DNA from: Hormiphora californensis
Lineage: Eukaryota > Ctenophora > Tentaculata > Cydippida > Pleurobrachiidae
Assembly (NCBI GenBank): GCA_020137815.1
Contig: CM035350.1
Span: forward strand, 6,285,697 to 6,349,696
Length of the DNA: 64,000 nucleotides
Reading direction: 5' to 3'
Shown here: positions 23,450-46,972 of the stretch, one piece after another
Position numbering within the stretch: the stretch's first letter is position 1
Layout: each line of letters opens with the position of its first letter
The notes under the pieces: model-generated
What the model was told of the DNA's origin: nothing
Seen by the model: the letters and a program-made list of their open reading frames with translations, nothing else
The model's database searches: none
Translations under genes and position numbers: made by a program

Positions 23450-26062
23450 GAAACTAGCTGATGATCATTCTCTCTGTCCACTGTGATGTCCTTAATTGAG
23501 TTTTGGAGTGCATGAGACACAAACACACGTACACACCTACACGCGGAGTGGTTACCATGGTTACCCATGGTATTAAGAGACCAAGAGAGATAGAAAGATA
23601 GAGAGATTGTAGAACTACACGCAGCTTTGTATCTTTGTTAGCTGCAGGAGATACACGGACACCTTACACGCATCTTATACACACAAATCTCTCGCTCTCT
23701 TTCACTCTCCCCCCACTCCCACTCTCTCTATTGCATATGTAATGCCCCCCTGGCCCCTACCACTGTAATAGCACCTGCTGCTATTGGCCTCTGTTACACC
23801 ACACGGGGGAAAGACACAAGTCTGGTCCCTCTGATTATCACCACTCTCATGTACTACTCTATCTTTATTGTCTTTATTTCACTATTCGGGGCCTGGCAAG
23901 GCCCCCCGACCCGAATATAACCCAAACTCAACCCATCCCCCCTAAAACATCCCCCCTAAAACTAAAACAACGGGGCCGAGCCGACAGGCCCTTAATACCA
24001 GATGAAAAAAAAACCATAACCATAAAACCATAAACCATAAACCATAGATATTTTTAGAGTGAAAGTTTTGAAGCCCCCTGAAGTAGTAGAGAGGTGTTCT
24101 ATGGCTCGTTGGAAAGGTCTCGAGGTCCCGCGACGTATAGGGGGTGTGGCGATGGCCATACCCAAACCTATAAGGGGTAGGACGCGAAAAACAGTCAAAA
24201 TAAGGGGTATGCTGAACTCGGCAATTAGAAGGAGTAGAAAGGTGTTCTAGGGTGCGTTCGAAAGCTCTCGAGGTACTGAAGTAATTGGAATGTAATTGGA
24301 AGTAATTACATGTAATTAAAATGTAATTACATGTAATTAAAGGGTAATTACATGTAATTGAAAGGTCTAAATGACCCAGAATGATAATTTAAACATATTT
24401 TGACGTATTTGGAGCAATTGGAAGGAGTAGAAAGGTGTTCTAGGGTGCGTTCGAAAGCTCTCGAGGTGCTGAAGTAATTGGAATGTAATTGGAAGTAATT
24501 ACATGTAATTAAAGGGTAATTACATGTAATTAAAAGGTCAGCATGATCCCAAATGATAATTTAAACATATTTTGACGTATTTGGAGGCCCTGAGACCAGC
24601 GGGTGGCCAAATTTAATCCAGTTTCGGGTCGGCTGACGTAAAAACTCCGCGTTTTGGTCGAGGTCCGTCCATACTAACACATCCCTCCTCCCTCAGATTT
24701 TCTTCGATACCTTCAACGTGCCCGCCCTGTATATCTCGATGCAGGCTATTCTCAGTCTCTACGCTACCGGCCGTGTAACTGGCGTGGTCCTGGATTCTGG
24801 TGATGGTGTAACACACTCCGTCCCAATCTACCAAGGGTTTGCCATGCCCCACTCTATCCAGCGGATAGATATCGCAGGACGGGACATAACCAGGAACCTC
24901 AGACAGCTCTTGCAGAGGGAGGGACACAACTTTAAAACTACCTCCGAGTTTGAAATTGTCAGGACCATTAAGGAGGTATGTCTGTGTGTGGAGTGAGTGA
25001 GAGAGAGATAGAGAACGAGAGATAGAAAATACTGTAAATAATACTGTCAAGAGAAGGAGAGAAGTGTAACAAAACTCTGCATGTCTCCACCGAAAGTTGC
25101 TCAAGTATGCATGATTAATCCCTCTCCTCTCTCCCTCAGAAAGCGTGTTACATAGCCCAGAACCCCCAAAAGGAGGAGAGCATGGAGAACGAGAAGGGAT
25201 CCTATATGTTGCCTGATGGAAGTACTATTGAGCTGGGCAAGGCCCGGTTTAGGGCTCCCGAGGTGTTGTTTAAACCTGTTATTATCGGGGAGGAGTGCCA
25301 CGGGCTACATGAGGTACATTTTGAGGGGGGGGGGAGGTCTTTGTTTTGGTACCCGGAACTGCTCTTCAGTGTTGACTGTTGAGGGTGTGTAAAACTAACT
25401 TTCTTTGTTCCCCCCTCCCAGGTCCTGTACTACTCTATCCAAAAGTCAGATATGGACCTGAGAAGGACGTTCTACAGCAATATTATTCTCTCTGGAGGGT
25501 CGACACTTTTCAATGGTAAATTATTGTTGTTTTGGGGGTTTCCCGCCCCTTACTTGCCATTCCCATGGTATTAGCGGGACAAATTAGGGATGTGCGCAAC
25601 ACGACTAGCAGCGCGCACGTCTTATTCTGTAAAAAGCATCATATTGACAGCCATTAGTGTAACACTTTGGCTCCAATAACCCATGCAAGCTGTGACAGTA
25701 CCACCCAACTTCCACACACTCAGGTTTTGGTGACCGATTGTTAGGAGAATTAAGGAAACTCTGCCCCAAGGATATGAAACTGAAGGTAATGAACCATTAA
25801 TTGGCATGCTAAGTGACTGTTTCTTCGCGCACAGTCACTAGTCAGTGCTTATTGCAGCGTCACCTATCGGGATAGGGCAGACGGTCACACCCTTCTACTA
25901 ACTCCCTACTCTACTCAGATTGTGGCGCCCCAGGAACGTCTCTTTTCCACTTGGATAGGTGGATCCATTTTGTCTGGTTTGGAGAACTTTAAGAAGATGT
26001 GGATATCCAAGAGAGAGTACGAGGAGGAGGGAGCCAGGGCAGTTCACCGGAAGACTTTCTAG
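19336..26062 (+). CDS. ACTR1A: Actin-related protein 1 (centractin), dynactin filament subunit
   Basis: Arp1 forms the short filament of dynactin, the dynein activator. Nine exons join in frame: 19336-19383, 19494-19558, 19659-19773, 19928-20077, 24697-24975, 25140-25313, 25422-25515, 25724-25785 and 25919-26062. They give 376 residues, the length of human centractin. Diagnostic blocks are [13 protein letters not shown] at the N-terminus, [42 protein letters not shown] (phosphate loop 2), [45 protein letters not shown] and the C-terminal VHRKTF. The [21 protein letters not shown] start and RKTF end separate Arp1 from conventional actin (KCF end). Intron 4 is 4.6 kb because of a LINE inserted in a GA tract and a tandem repeat; other introns are 80-210 bases. 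No frame breaks. Confidence 0.96.
20190..20275. repeat. (GA)n tract at the left edge of the LINE
   Basis: About 85 bases of GA with a few GG steps, stopping exactly where LINE sequence begins (CCTCTCCAGGCTGACC). It is probably the left half of one GA tract split by the insertion. Confidence 0.95.
20276..23320 (+). mobile_element. Non-LTR retrotransposon with restriction-like endonuclease (R2/R4-type), 5' truncated, with frame breaks
   Basis: The frame 20294-22210 encodes a reverse transcriptase: GFRPI-like [15 protein letters not shown], catalytic [22 protein letters not shown] and the active site [10 protein letters not shown]. After breaks near 22195, 22275 and 22366, similarity continues ([16 protein letters not shown], then a zinc knuckle CRIC...H...C ending near 22400) and then the frame to 22916, which carries [19 protein letters not shown], the PD-(D/E)XK-like restriction endonuclease motif, and [11 protein letters not shown]. 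This domain order (RT, CCHC, endonuclease) defines the RLE class that includes R2, R4, Dong and NeSL; I cannot fix the clade. No upstream zinc fingers are seen, so the 5' end seems lost. The 3' UTR (22917-23320) has no poly(A). The element lies in ACTR1 intron 4, sense strand, and is bordered on both sides by (GA)n. Confidence 0.9.
23322..23450. repeat. (GA)n tract at the right edge of the LINE
   Basis: About 125 bases of GA with a few interruptions, starting immediately after the LINE 3' end GTAGTGGACC. Same strand phase as the left tract. Confidence 0.95.
23880..24640. repeat. Repeat cluster in ACTR1 intron 4 with a 190-base tandem duplication
   Basis: Two tandem copies with a period of about 190 bases start at about 24230 and 24420 (GGAAGGAGTAGAAAGGTGTTC), each holding several copies of the self-complementary TAATTACATGTAATTA and ending AATTTAAACATATTTTGACG. 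A more diverged related piece is at about 24090-24130. The block is framed by GTCGGG/CCCGAC-type GC-rich ends (23886 and 24628), suggesting one composite non-coding element. Confidence 0.75.
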
Positions 26063-28213
26063 AGACCCTTTCACTCTCTCTCTCCTAGTGTGTGTGTGTG
26101 ATGTGTATTTGATGCAGTAATCATGTGGTAATTTTAATGCGTAGACAGCAGCAGTAGGTGCATCGTGTGTATAGTGTGTTATACTGCCGTTCAGAGAAAG
26201 CAGTATGTTTGACCAAAACGTGCACGCCGAAATATAGTTTTCTTGACGAAAAAAAGAGAGATACACAAAGTGTTGACGTGATGCGTTTTGGTATTTGAAA
26301 TATTTATGTTCTACTCTTTTGGGGTTTTCCATCTATTTATTGGCAACTTGCGCTATCTCCTTTTGCTACAATTTTATCTAGAAACACGGGGTTTCCTTTA
26401 TTTTTCTCTCTTTTGTAGCCTAGAAATATGAAAATCCTGACAAAAGATTGTGGAAATTAGGTGGGCAAGAATGTTAGTAGTGACTCATTACATGATAGTC
26501 ATTGGACAGTATGATGGATGTACAAATTTTTATACCGTTGGTGATGATTTCTATTTCTAAGTTGAATGTTTAACCCCCGCGTTTCAATTCTGTTATTCTG
26601 GAGTGTCTCAAAGGAGAGAAACAATCACTGATACATTGGACAGGTTGTCAAGGAAGATCCCTTGCCGAGAGAGAAGGATCACAATCGAACGAAGCTGAAG
26701 CACACCGACGGATCCTGATACAGGAGGAGGGTGACTGTGATACAGGAAGGTGACTGCGCGCGTGTTGTTCAGTTTTACCGGCTGCTAACATTTGATAGCT
26801 TCCTCGCTGCGCGCCGCTCCAATATTGCTAGTCCGTGGGTGATGTTGCACATTTGTCCCACCAAGAGGAGACAATACACGGCGCCCAGAAAGAGAGATAG
26901 ATTTACATTTCTCATTCGCGTGTAGTGACCAGCTGTCGGCTTTTGTTTTAAAATATGAGAGCGATCAGAGAGAAAGGGGAGAAATAAATTTGGTTGTTCG
27001 GTAGTGAGATCTGAGGAAGAAAATTGATGGGTTTGACCGGGAATTGATTTTGAACCAGGGACCTTCAGATCTCATTATTGAACAATCAATCAATCTCTTA
27101 GGCTACCGAAGTCTGCCCGTGTACATATGTGTGTGAGAATTCTACATTAATCTGTTTTACAAAGGGAGTGTGTGTGTGTGTGTGTGTGTGTGTGTCGTGT
27201 GAATCAGCACTAGAAACATATCAGAATTACTAATTCTCAATTTGGTTGTATAATCGATTAAACATCTACTACATGATCCATACACAATATAACTCACGTG
27301 TGGGAGGGGTGTCTCACACAGTTAATATACGGGGGAGGCTAATACTGTATTTGATTATTTGTAATATGCATTAGATGTACAATTAGGGATTTACCCCCAA
27401 AGATTAATAAACCATTGGAGACAGTCCAATACATTGTAATCATATTTTGAAAATAAGAGAAAAAGGAAATTAGGATTTATATAGTGGCTATACGAAAATA
27501 GATTTATTCGGCTCGAGTTATAACATTTTTACAGTTTTTAATTGAAATATTACACTTACAGCTGCTTATTATGACACTAGCGGAAAAAAGGGTTAAAGGA
27601 ACCTTTCAAAATGTGGGTTATATATCACCTTCAAAAAACTTTTAAGTGTTCAAACGTTTCATTAAACCAATAAAGAGAGGAGGAGGGCTTTAAAACTCAT
27701 TAATTAGATGGGGTGCCGCGGATAGAGACACCGCTCTACTGTGTTCCATTAGGGAGGTTGTAGGGAGCCGAGAGGAAAAACTAAACCTGTAAAAAAGGGA
27801 GGTGTTAGCTGGGGATACAATAAGAGTGTACATTCTGTTTCCGGTTGGAGAGAGAGAGAGAGAAATAGGGAGAGAGATAAATTGGTCGAATAAAATTGAG
27901 ATATAATACTCCTTTGAAGAGAGATAGATATAGAATGTAAACCAATCCGATGTGTTGGCACACCCGCACACATTATTCCGTGATGTACCACACGGATCTA
28001 TTAAATCTTTGACAGTGAATTATATTTTCCTTTCTCTCGGTGAAAGACAGGTTGCAGTAGGTTACTAATTAAGGGGAGTGCACTCAATCGACTAGAGGTA
28101 TGACCATATAAGGAATAATAGGGTAGAGCTCTTTAATGAAAGTACTCTGCGTGTAACCACACACATTGCTAACAACTTGGTGATGAGATGTGTTGTACCT
28201 GTCACATGAAGAT
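26063..28213. other. Convergent intergenic region between ACTR1 and G-gamma
   Basis: The 3' ends of two convergent genes meet here. AATAAA occurs near 26985, far from the ACTR1 stop. A (TG)n run is at 27169-27194. An inverted repeat spans 26996-27086. Open frames of 60-144 codons carry no recognised domain. I see no other gene. Confidence 0.55.
26996..27086. repeat. Inverted repeat with about 22-base arms
   Basis: Arms at about 26997-27018 and 27062-27085 (TGTTC...GAGATCTGAGG type) pair with a few mismatches around a 43-base loop. On the minus strand the right part resembles a tRNA B box (GGTTCAAAATC), which could mean a tRNA-derived SINE remnant; no cloverleaf can be drawn. Confidence 0.55.
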
Positions 28214-29097
28214 TCAAACAAGCACACATTTACTCTTATTGCTCTTCCTAGAAGGATGGTCACTAGGAACTCCGCTTAGAAAGGGATCTTTAGCCTGAAA
28301 ATATAGATCTGGTTAGGGACTGATATATATCTGTCATTTCTGAGTTTATTGTGGCTCAAACTTGACTTGCTCGACCATGTCTCACCGCACGAAAAATAAA
28401 AATGGTTTGAACAAAAGGGGAACAAATATTCCGCATACTATTTTCTCGCAACACAGTGTGTTCAGTGTTGTAGTGTCTCTTGTTCTCTCGCAGTTTTAAT
28501 GAAAAGCTGCTTTTGTTAGTACACCATTCTCCATACAAAGCTAACTACTGTGAGCCGTGACCTCACTGTAGAAACTAGCTATAATAACACTGCCCCTCCT
28601 CTCTCTATCTCTCTTTCTCTCTCTTTCTTTATATATCTCTCTTTCTATCTCTATCACACATACTGCCGCCTCGTCACCAGTTACACACACAAACACACAC
28701 ACACCTGGTGGACCTACATTTAAACCACTGTCACGGCTTCCCTTGCACCTCTCTTACCCAACTAATTATTATATTCACGGCCTACCTTGCACCTCGCCCG
28801 ACCCCCACTAATTATTATATTCACGGCCTACCTTGCACCTCGCCCGACCCCCACTAATTATTTCATTCACGACTACCAACCATGGCTAACTCATGCACAT
28901 AACAACTTAGTCATGTATCATAGTGTGTAATTGTAACCCCATTATAGGGCCTGGTCCAATGGAAAATAAAGAAATAACTATTCTCTGCTTACCTTATTTT
29001 CAACGGTGTATTGAATTAGATCAGCAACAGCCTTGCTAACAGCAATCCTATCAATGTCCAACTCCCTCTTCAGTTGTTCGATCTCTTTAGAATGCAT
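28214..29097 (-). CDS. GNG: Heterotrimeric G-protein gamma subunit
   Basis: Forms the obligate dimer with G-beta at the inner plasma membrane. Two exons: 29097-28993 (from the ATG) and 28294-28214, joined in phase 0 across a 698-base intron with a GTAAGC donor and TTTTCAG acceptor. The 61-residue product matches the family in size (65-75). Exon 1 is the coiled-coil helix with IEQLKRELDIDRIAVSKAVA, and exon 2 carries DPFLSGVPSDHP, the counterpart of DPLLxGVPxSENPF. It ends in CVLV, a prenylation CaaX box. An acceptor-like pyrimidine tract ending in TGTGTAG lies 13 bases upstream of the ATG. The second exon is too short to be found by ORF length alone. The NPF motif of vertebrate gammas is replaced. 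Which gamma subtype it is cannot be said. Confidence 0.88.
28735..28872. repeat. About 50-base tandem repeat in the G-gamma intron
   Basis: Two near-identical units (CACGGCCTACCTTGCACCTCGC... to ACTAATTATTATATT) plus a diverged third one to the left. Confidence 0.85.
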
Positions 29098-29477
29098 GAT
29101 ACTGACACGGCTACACAGGGAAGAGCTTAGGTTATAATACAGTGTGTACGAGATTGCTACAGTGTGTCTGCATATATCACAACATAATGTACACACTCTC
29201 TATCTCTTTATCCAACACACAAACACAGTAGGCCAGGAATGTTATAATGCCACGAGGTGATTTCGGGAACTAATTTAAAGTTTTGTTTTCCACTGCACCA
29301 AAGTGCTCAGATAGGTCCCCAGAATGGTGGCTCTACTCCTTCCCTAATATAACGGCAGTTTTGGTTTTAGGCTATAAATACTTGAATGACGCAGTAACCC
29401 TAACCACTCCCGTGCGTAGCACAGCAAAACGAGGCCCGTGAACGAGTGAGATGCCACCAATATAACTACTTTTGATA

Positions 29478-30105
29478 TACAGGGTGTCCCACCGTCTTTG
29501 CGTGACCTACGATTTTGGGTTATAACTGATATCTGGGCTTTATTAAATTGATCATATCTCATCGAAAAATAGGTCAACATGGTTCCAACTTCCAACAAAA
29601 ACAGTGTTGTAGAGAATAGTCAGAAGACAACCAATCGTCAAATATATTGTCTTAAAGTCAAAAATACGTCATTATGAAATCTGACCGGAATTCACGTTTT
29701 GAAAAACTCAAGGTTACTCAGATCACATTAGATCCTCCAGAAGAGTGCTGTGAAATTGTCCGGCAGCCATTTTGGTACCGAAGTTTTTCTCCTACCGAAA
29801 ATCGACATGATCACAGATCACAAGAAAATTTTCTACAACGCCTATGAAAGAAGCAATATGACCCCAGAGCCGATCAATCATCAACTGTGCATGAATTTTT
29901 CAACAACACGTGAAACCTGGTCAGCTTTTTGTAACCACGTATTTTGACTTTAAGACGATATATCTGCCAATTGGTGAAACTTGGAAAATTCGTCTGAAAA
30001 TTCTCTACAACACTTTTAAATTTTGTGAACCATTTTAACATATTTTCGATGAGATATGATCATTTTCATGGAACGTAGCCAAAATCGCAGGTCACGCCAA
30101 GACTT
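29478..30105. mobile_element. Non-autonomous element with long terminal inverted repeats
   Basis: The left part from CAGGGTGTCCCACCG (29480) is matched in inverted orientation by the right part up to about 30105. Corresponding blocks include GCGTGACCT-CGATTTTGG, TGATCATATCTCATCGAAAA, GTGTTGTAGAGAAT and CGTCTTAAAGTCAAAA, covering about 200 bases per arm with many differences. CAGGGTGTCCC is a common terminus of DNA transposons. There is no transposase ORF. It lies between the G-gamma and rootletin-like genes. Confidence 0.7.
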
Positions 30106-30953
30106 AAACATACACATAATAACAGTTCATATACCGCACTGACACAGTTTATATACAGACAACTCGTATTCCTTCATTTGAAGGGACTGCAGTTGACTGC
30201 CTAGTGCCTGCTCCTAGCACGGTTCTCTGATAACGGTGAGTGAGTAGAGAACTATCCCACTTGAATAACATTACTGCGGATGAAATAGCAGCTGTCTGGA
30301 TCGTCTAACAGTATCCGTTGCAAGGTGGACCGTGGACCTGGGAGCTTTAGGACAGTCAACAGTGCCGCTGTGTCAGTGGGCGCGTTTTGAAAGGGGAAAT
30401 CTATGCTTCCATGGATGCGTGGAAGCAGTTAGTTCAGCCAGCACTGACACTGACACACACTAATCGGTGCAGCAAACGCAAAGTCTGGGAAACGGCGCTG
30501 AATGAGATAGACTAGAACTTTTCAAAGGTTGGGTTGACTTTGAAGTGGTTTGGTAAAAAGTCGGGCCCTGCGAAATGTTGCTGCGACATCAAGTGATCCA
30601 CATAAGCCCGCTTTAAAAAACTTGGACGCGTTACGTTTCGGCGTGATTAGTGGACGATGGCTTATGTGCCTGCTGGACATGTCCGATGTTTTCTTCTGCG
30701 AAATTTTTTCGTAAAAATCATTAGTTCCCGATTGAGCGTAAAATTGATTTGCCGTGAAACTACTAATCTGCGACTGTTATTAATAAAGTTTGCAGCATTC
30801 ACATATAGAACTTGACAGTTAGTAATGGAAGGTAATTATCCCAACGTCCGGCTAACCATTCAACAACCTTTTTGCAGCAATTAACGAAATTTTTTTTTCG
30901 GCATAAGAAAATCAAATTAATGTTTCCCGGAATATAGCCTATAAAATTGAATT
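30106..30953. other. Upstream region of the rootletin-like gene
   Basis: No recognised coding sequence. Segments such as 30440-30660 look like decayed transposon sequence, but no protein similarity could be read. An acceptor-like GGAATATAG at 30937 lies 16 bases before the chosen ATG. Confidence 0.45.
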
Positions 30954-42272
<11,319 letters not shown>

Positions 42273-42673
42273 ACTGTAATATTGGGTTGTGTAGAGTTTA
42301 TTTTGCAATACCATGTACATAATTTATTTACCGTTTATGCACCATGCCATTATTTAACCAATGGGTATTATTTAAAAGAGATTGAAAACAACAGATCTCA
42401 CAGTTTGGTGGAATACCATTAAAAACATGTTACAAACAGAGGGGGGGGGGGGTTAAAATTAACAAATTTTAGTTCTTTCACTCTCTTTCTCAGTCACTCA
42501 CTGCAAAAGTGAAACTTGCACATTCACTATATATCTTAACAAACAAATGCATACACACACTCATATCTCATAGTGTCAATTGACATGCAGCAGCTCAAAA
42601 CAACGTGTCAGCTCTGTTGGAGAGACAAACAATCTCGATCTTGAAACCGTGAGGGGGCGGTGATCCCTGTGTC
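42273..42673. other. Convergent gap between rootletin-like and ankyrin-adaptor genes
   Basis: A 400-base gap between the two stop codons holding both 3' ends. There is a poly-G run near 42440. No ORF or RNA gene seen. Confidence 0.6.
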
Positions 42674-45600
42674 TCACGTCATAAAGGAGTCCATTTCTTT
42701 ACTGAATTCATCGAACATACTCTCAAGGTCGTCAAAAACAGATGTATTCTTCTTGGCCCTGAGGGGGGGGGGAGGAGGTGATTAATTGAAACTGTCTGCA
42801 CTGCGGGGTATGAAGCAAAACGATCAAATCAAGTGAGGCACTGTTAAGAATGGCCGACAAAATTAAGAGACTAATGAGATATGCTATACTTACTCAGGGC
42901 TGGGGGTAGACGTATCTTTCACAGAAAATTCCACAGGAGGTTCCAGGACAACAGGTTCACTGTTCTTTACAGGTTCACATCCCACAGGTTCTACGGCAGG
43001 TTCACACGCCACAGGTTTCTCAACAACAGGTTCACACGCCATAGGTTTCTCAACAATAGGTTCACACGCCACAGGTTCCACAGCAGGAGGTAGTTCAGTT
43101 GGCTTGGTAACCACAGGTTTCACAAGATCATTGGTCACCTTCTCCTTTAGAGGCTCCTTTCCCGGGGCAGTCTGCATCCTGAACAGTGGAACAGTTGTTA
43201 GTTAAGTGAGGAACAGTCGTTAGAAGTGTGGAACAGTAGTTAGAAGTGTGGAACAGTAGTTAGAAGTGTGGAACAGTGGTGACTGTTGGGGTTCAGTGTG
43301 GTACAATACGAGAGGAACACGGGGCAACCGACATGAAACAGGATGGTATGGTACGGGGGGGGGGACTCTGATAAGAGGTAGATACAGTTTCACATAGATA
43401 GACAATGACAAAACTAGACACGCCCCCTAAGCTAGACATGAGACACACCCCCGTCCCTCCCCTTCCAAGCTAGACACGCCCCCTGCCCCTCGTCCAAGCT
43501 AGACATGAGACACACCCCCTGCCCAAGCTAGACAGGAATTAAAATTAAACAAGAATTAAACAGACACGCCCCCATACTAACATGTTAGTGGTGTCCATGT
43601 TTTCCAATCCAGGGCTGCTGACCAGGGACGGCTTCCTCAGACCCTTGGGTTTGGGTGCTACTGGCGGGGGAATCTTCTTCTGCAAAGAGGAGGGGATGTT
43701 AGTGGTAGTTGGAGGTGCGTGTAATAAATATAAATCTCGGTGCTGCATAGCAAATCAAACACACACAAATAGTAGCTGAATCAAATATATCATGGCTGTC
43801 AGGTTGATAGTATAACCCTGGCAACTCTCTAGTTTGTACCATATCCTTCTTCCATTCTCTTTATATAGAGATGAAGAAGGGTGCGGTCCAAACTATAGAA
43901 GCGTAGTATCTGTTGGGATGATACCTTGGGTGGTGTAGCAGGTATATCTTGGGAATCGTCAGCATACACCGATTTTACAACAGCAGCTACCTCGGGGCTC
44001 ATGCTATCCCAATTAATATTCTGAACACGAGAAAATGGGAAATCAAACATAGCAAGTAGCAAACCCCCAAATCTGTGAGCCAGTGATTATGATGTGTGAT
44101 GTATGGTAGAAGCAGGGGTGACCTAGAATAAGTACAGTAGTCTGTAGAGTAGATATAGATAGATCAACAGCTAAATAAGAACGCTTTTCTCAGCTAAAAT
44201 AGTAGACAGCGTGAGAAAGTACTGATAACAAAAAGCCGAATTGAGACTATGGAACTAGGACTGAACTCCCACCATTCGGTATAAATAGGCGGCCTACTGA
44301 CTTCTTAATTGGTCTATTCAATTGGCCGAATAATCCAATCAGAGAGACCACGTTAGGAGGAGATCGAGTGCTTGTCAAATGGATCTACTGAAAACGTATT
44401 ACTGTGACAGGAATGTAATTAAAGTAGCCGGTTAATAGGGGGAGGGTCAGATTGCACAGTAACAATGCAATTATGTGTAATTAGAACTGTCACGGTGTCC
44501 AATACGCCCAAGTGCAATTATCAGAGCAAACACATCTGTCATATTATATGAGCGAGATTCTCTCTCTCACTGAGAGGCCGCTTGAAATATACCACCAGAG
44601 AATAGAAAATATACCGTGCTGCAAGTCTATTAAACAGAGTTCTAGAGGTCGGAGAATGCAATGCGAAAGAGGGAGTGAAGACACGGACTCACTACTTTTT
44701 TCAACGTGCAGCGGCTGCAGTTTAGCAAATGTACGCAAGGGGGAGGGGCTGGTATTACTGGAACAGTGAAAATATATATTCACGAGACAATGAGGAAGCA
44801 AGGAATAACACATCACATAATAGCGCATGGGGGGTAGCAATTGGGGGGTGAAGAGGGACAGCGAATCGGTGGGTTTGGTATGCATCACGTTTTCTGTCAC
44901 GTGACGGGCCATGTCTAGTCACTTCCTACAGTAAGGAGCCATGTGTGTACTACCCAGTTGGGTTTTACACGCAGCTTGGAGGGAGGGAGCTGGCAAATTG
45001 CCATATTGTACACTGATGATATCAGGACAGTAACACAGGACAAATTGAGGAATCAGCAGCAAAGGAATGTTGAACTGAAGCAGCATGGACACAATCTGAG
45101 AGTGACACAAGGTCGGGAGTATTGAGGGTGTGTAGGAAGGGAATAGTGAGTGTGTGTAGAGAGAGGAAGAGTGAGAGAGAGCATGCTTTTGCTCGCATGC
45201 AAATCACTGCTAGCATCAAACCCAGACCTCCCGACCGCAGTCCCCCTGGCCCCTCTCACTCTCCCTGGCCCCCTCTTAGTCCCCCCCCCCCCCCCCCCCC
45301 GGAACACCCCACATCATGCACAAATCTTCTTACCTTCATTGCATCGGAAGCGCTCATCCTCTTCTCAAGTTTAGCAAGGAATATCTTCTTGTGCTGTAAT
45401 AGATCTGGATCCAACTGGCAGGAACCTAGCAATGAGAGGGGAGATTAAATAGTGTAATTAGTTATGATTAGTGCACATAATAAGCAGTCTTCTGGGAAGG
45501 AGGGAGAGAGAGGACAGACACACAAAACGAGACAGAATTGTAAAAGAAAACAACGCTTGTATCCGGGTGCAACTGCAGAGAGGGGGTTGGAGAGGGTGTA

Positions 45601-46148
45601 GCTGCAGAGAGGGGGGTCGGAGAGGGTGTAGCTGCAGAGAGGGGGAGGGGGCTTCGGAGAGTGGGAGGCCAGGGGGTCTGAGAGGTGCGTAAACTGTAAA
45701 CAAAACAATACAAAGCCAGGAGGAGGTCGTGACGTTAAGGTATATCGTCTACAATCGGACTAAGGACGTCGTTACACCGTTATACAAGAAGATCAGGGCG
45801 ATAACATGACATGCTACCCTCCTCAGAGAGATGAGAGACCCGGCCGCGGAATGATAAAAGCTGTGCACACTGCGGCAGAAACAGGGATATATGACTTGGA
45901 GGAATCCCCCCTCGAGAGGGAGAGAGAGAGACACACATTTTGTTCCTAATATGAGCTATTCTAGAGAACAAAGGGAAAAAGCTTGGACACTAAGCGCTGC
46001 TTAATTGAGGTTTTGTTGCACACATGTGTGCTGACTCAGATGTTGCACACAGAACCAGCAATCTGTCAAATAATAGTACGGGAGAGAGGATTAGGAGGGA
46101 GGATTGTCAATATTGAGAAAAGCGGGAGAGAGACGAGAGAGGAGACAG

Positions 46149-46210
<62 letters not shown>

Positions 46211-46894
46211 GAGAGAGACGAGAGAGAGAGAGATCAGAGAGAAGAGAGAGGAGAGAGGGGGGGGGTCAACAACAAGCAAGACATGAGCAGCAAGAGGGCA
46301 CCTTGTACACAATACACACTGTGCGGTCCCATAAATATACTGTAGACTTGGCTTGAAGAGAGAGTGAGGGGGGGAGAACTAGTAGCTAATCAAATTTGAA
46401 CCGACTTCCAGGTCCCTGGCAGGGCCAAGATGTTTCGGAGCTAGAGAGAGAGCGAGAGAGCGGCTATATTTGAATGCGTCATCTGAAGCACTCTGGAGCT
46501 CAACCCTGTGTGTGAAGTACGTGTGGCCAGGAAACAACAAATGCAGTTGCTTGGCTCGTGCTGCAGAACAACTCATTAAACCCACTCCAAAATTAGACAC
46601 TGCACACTTTTCAATCAACTAGCTCCCTCACTTCAATCAGCTATCTCATCTCTAGAACACCTGGAGTAACACACACACTCTACACACACATCATCTCTCA
46701 ACAAACACACAAAGCTCTCACACGCTATGAGGGACGGCACCGAATAACGGGCCAGTAATGTGAACACATATATTAACTCCCTCTTAGAAATATATTCAGA
46801 GTTAGTAGAATTCCGAAAAATTAGAAGTGATTCTCCACCCCTTCCGAGGGATGGGAAGAAGACTGAAGAACTTTCTTAGAGAATGAGTGAGAGA

Positions 46895-46972
<78 letters not shown>

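Noticed and set aside
27035-27118. tRNA-like B box on the minus strand
   Set aside because: No acceptor stem or T-stem pairing can be drawn; the segment is better explained by its inverted-repeat structure.
42890-43180. VEKPxACEP repeats as a toxin-like or antifreeze-type repeat protein
   Set aside because: The segment is a spliced internal exon of the ankyrin-adaptor gene with proper donor and acceptor sites.
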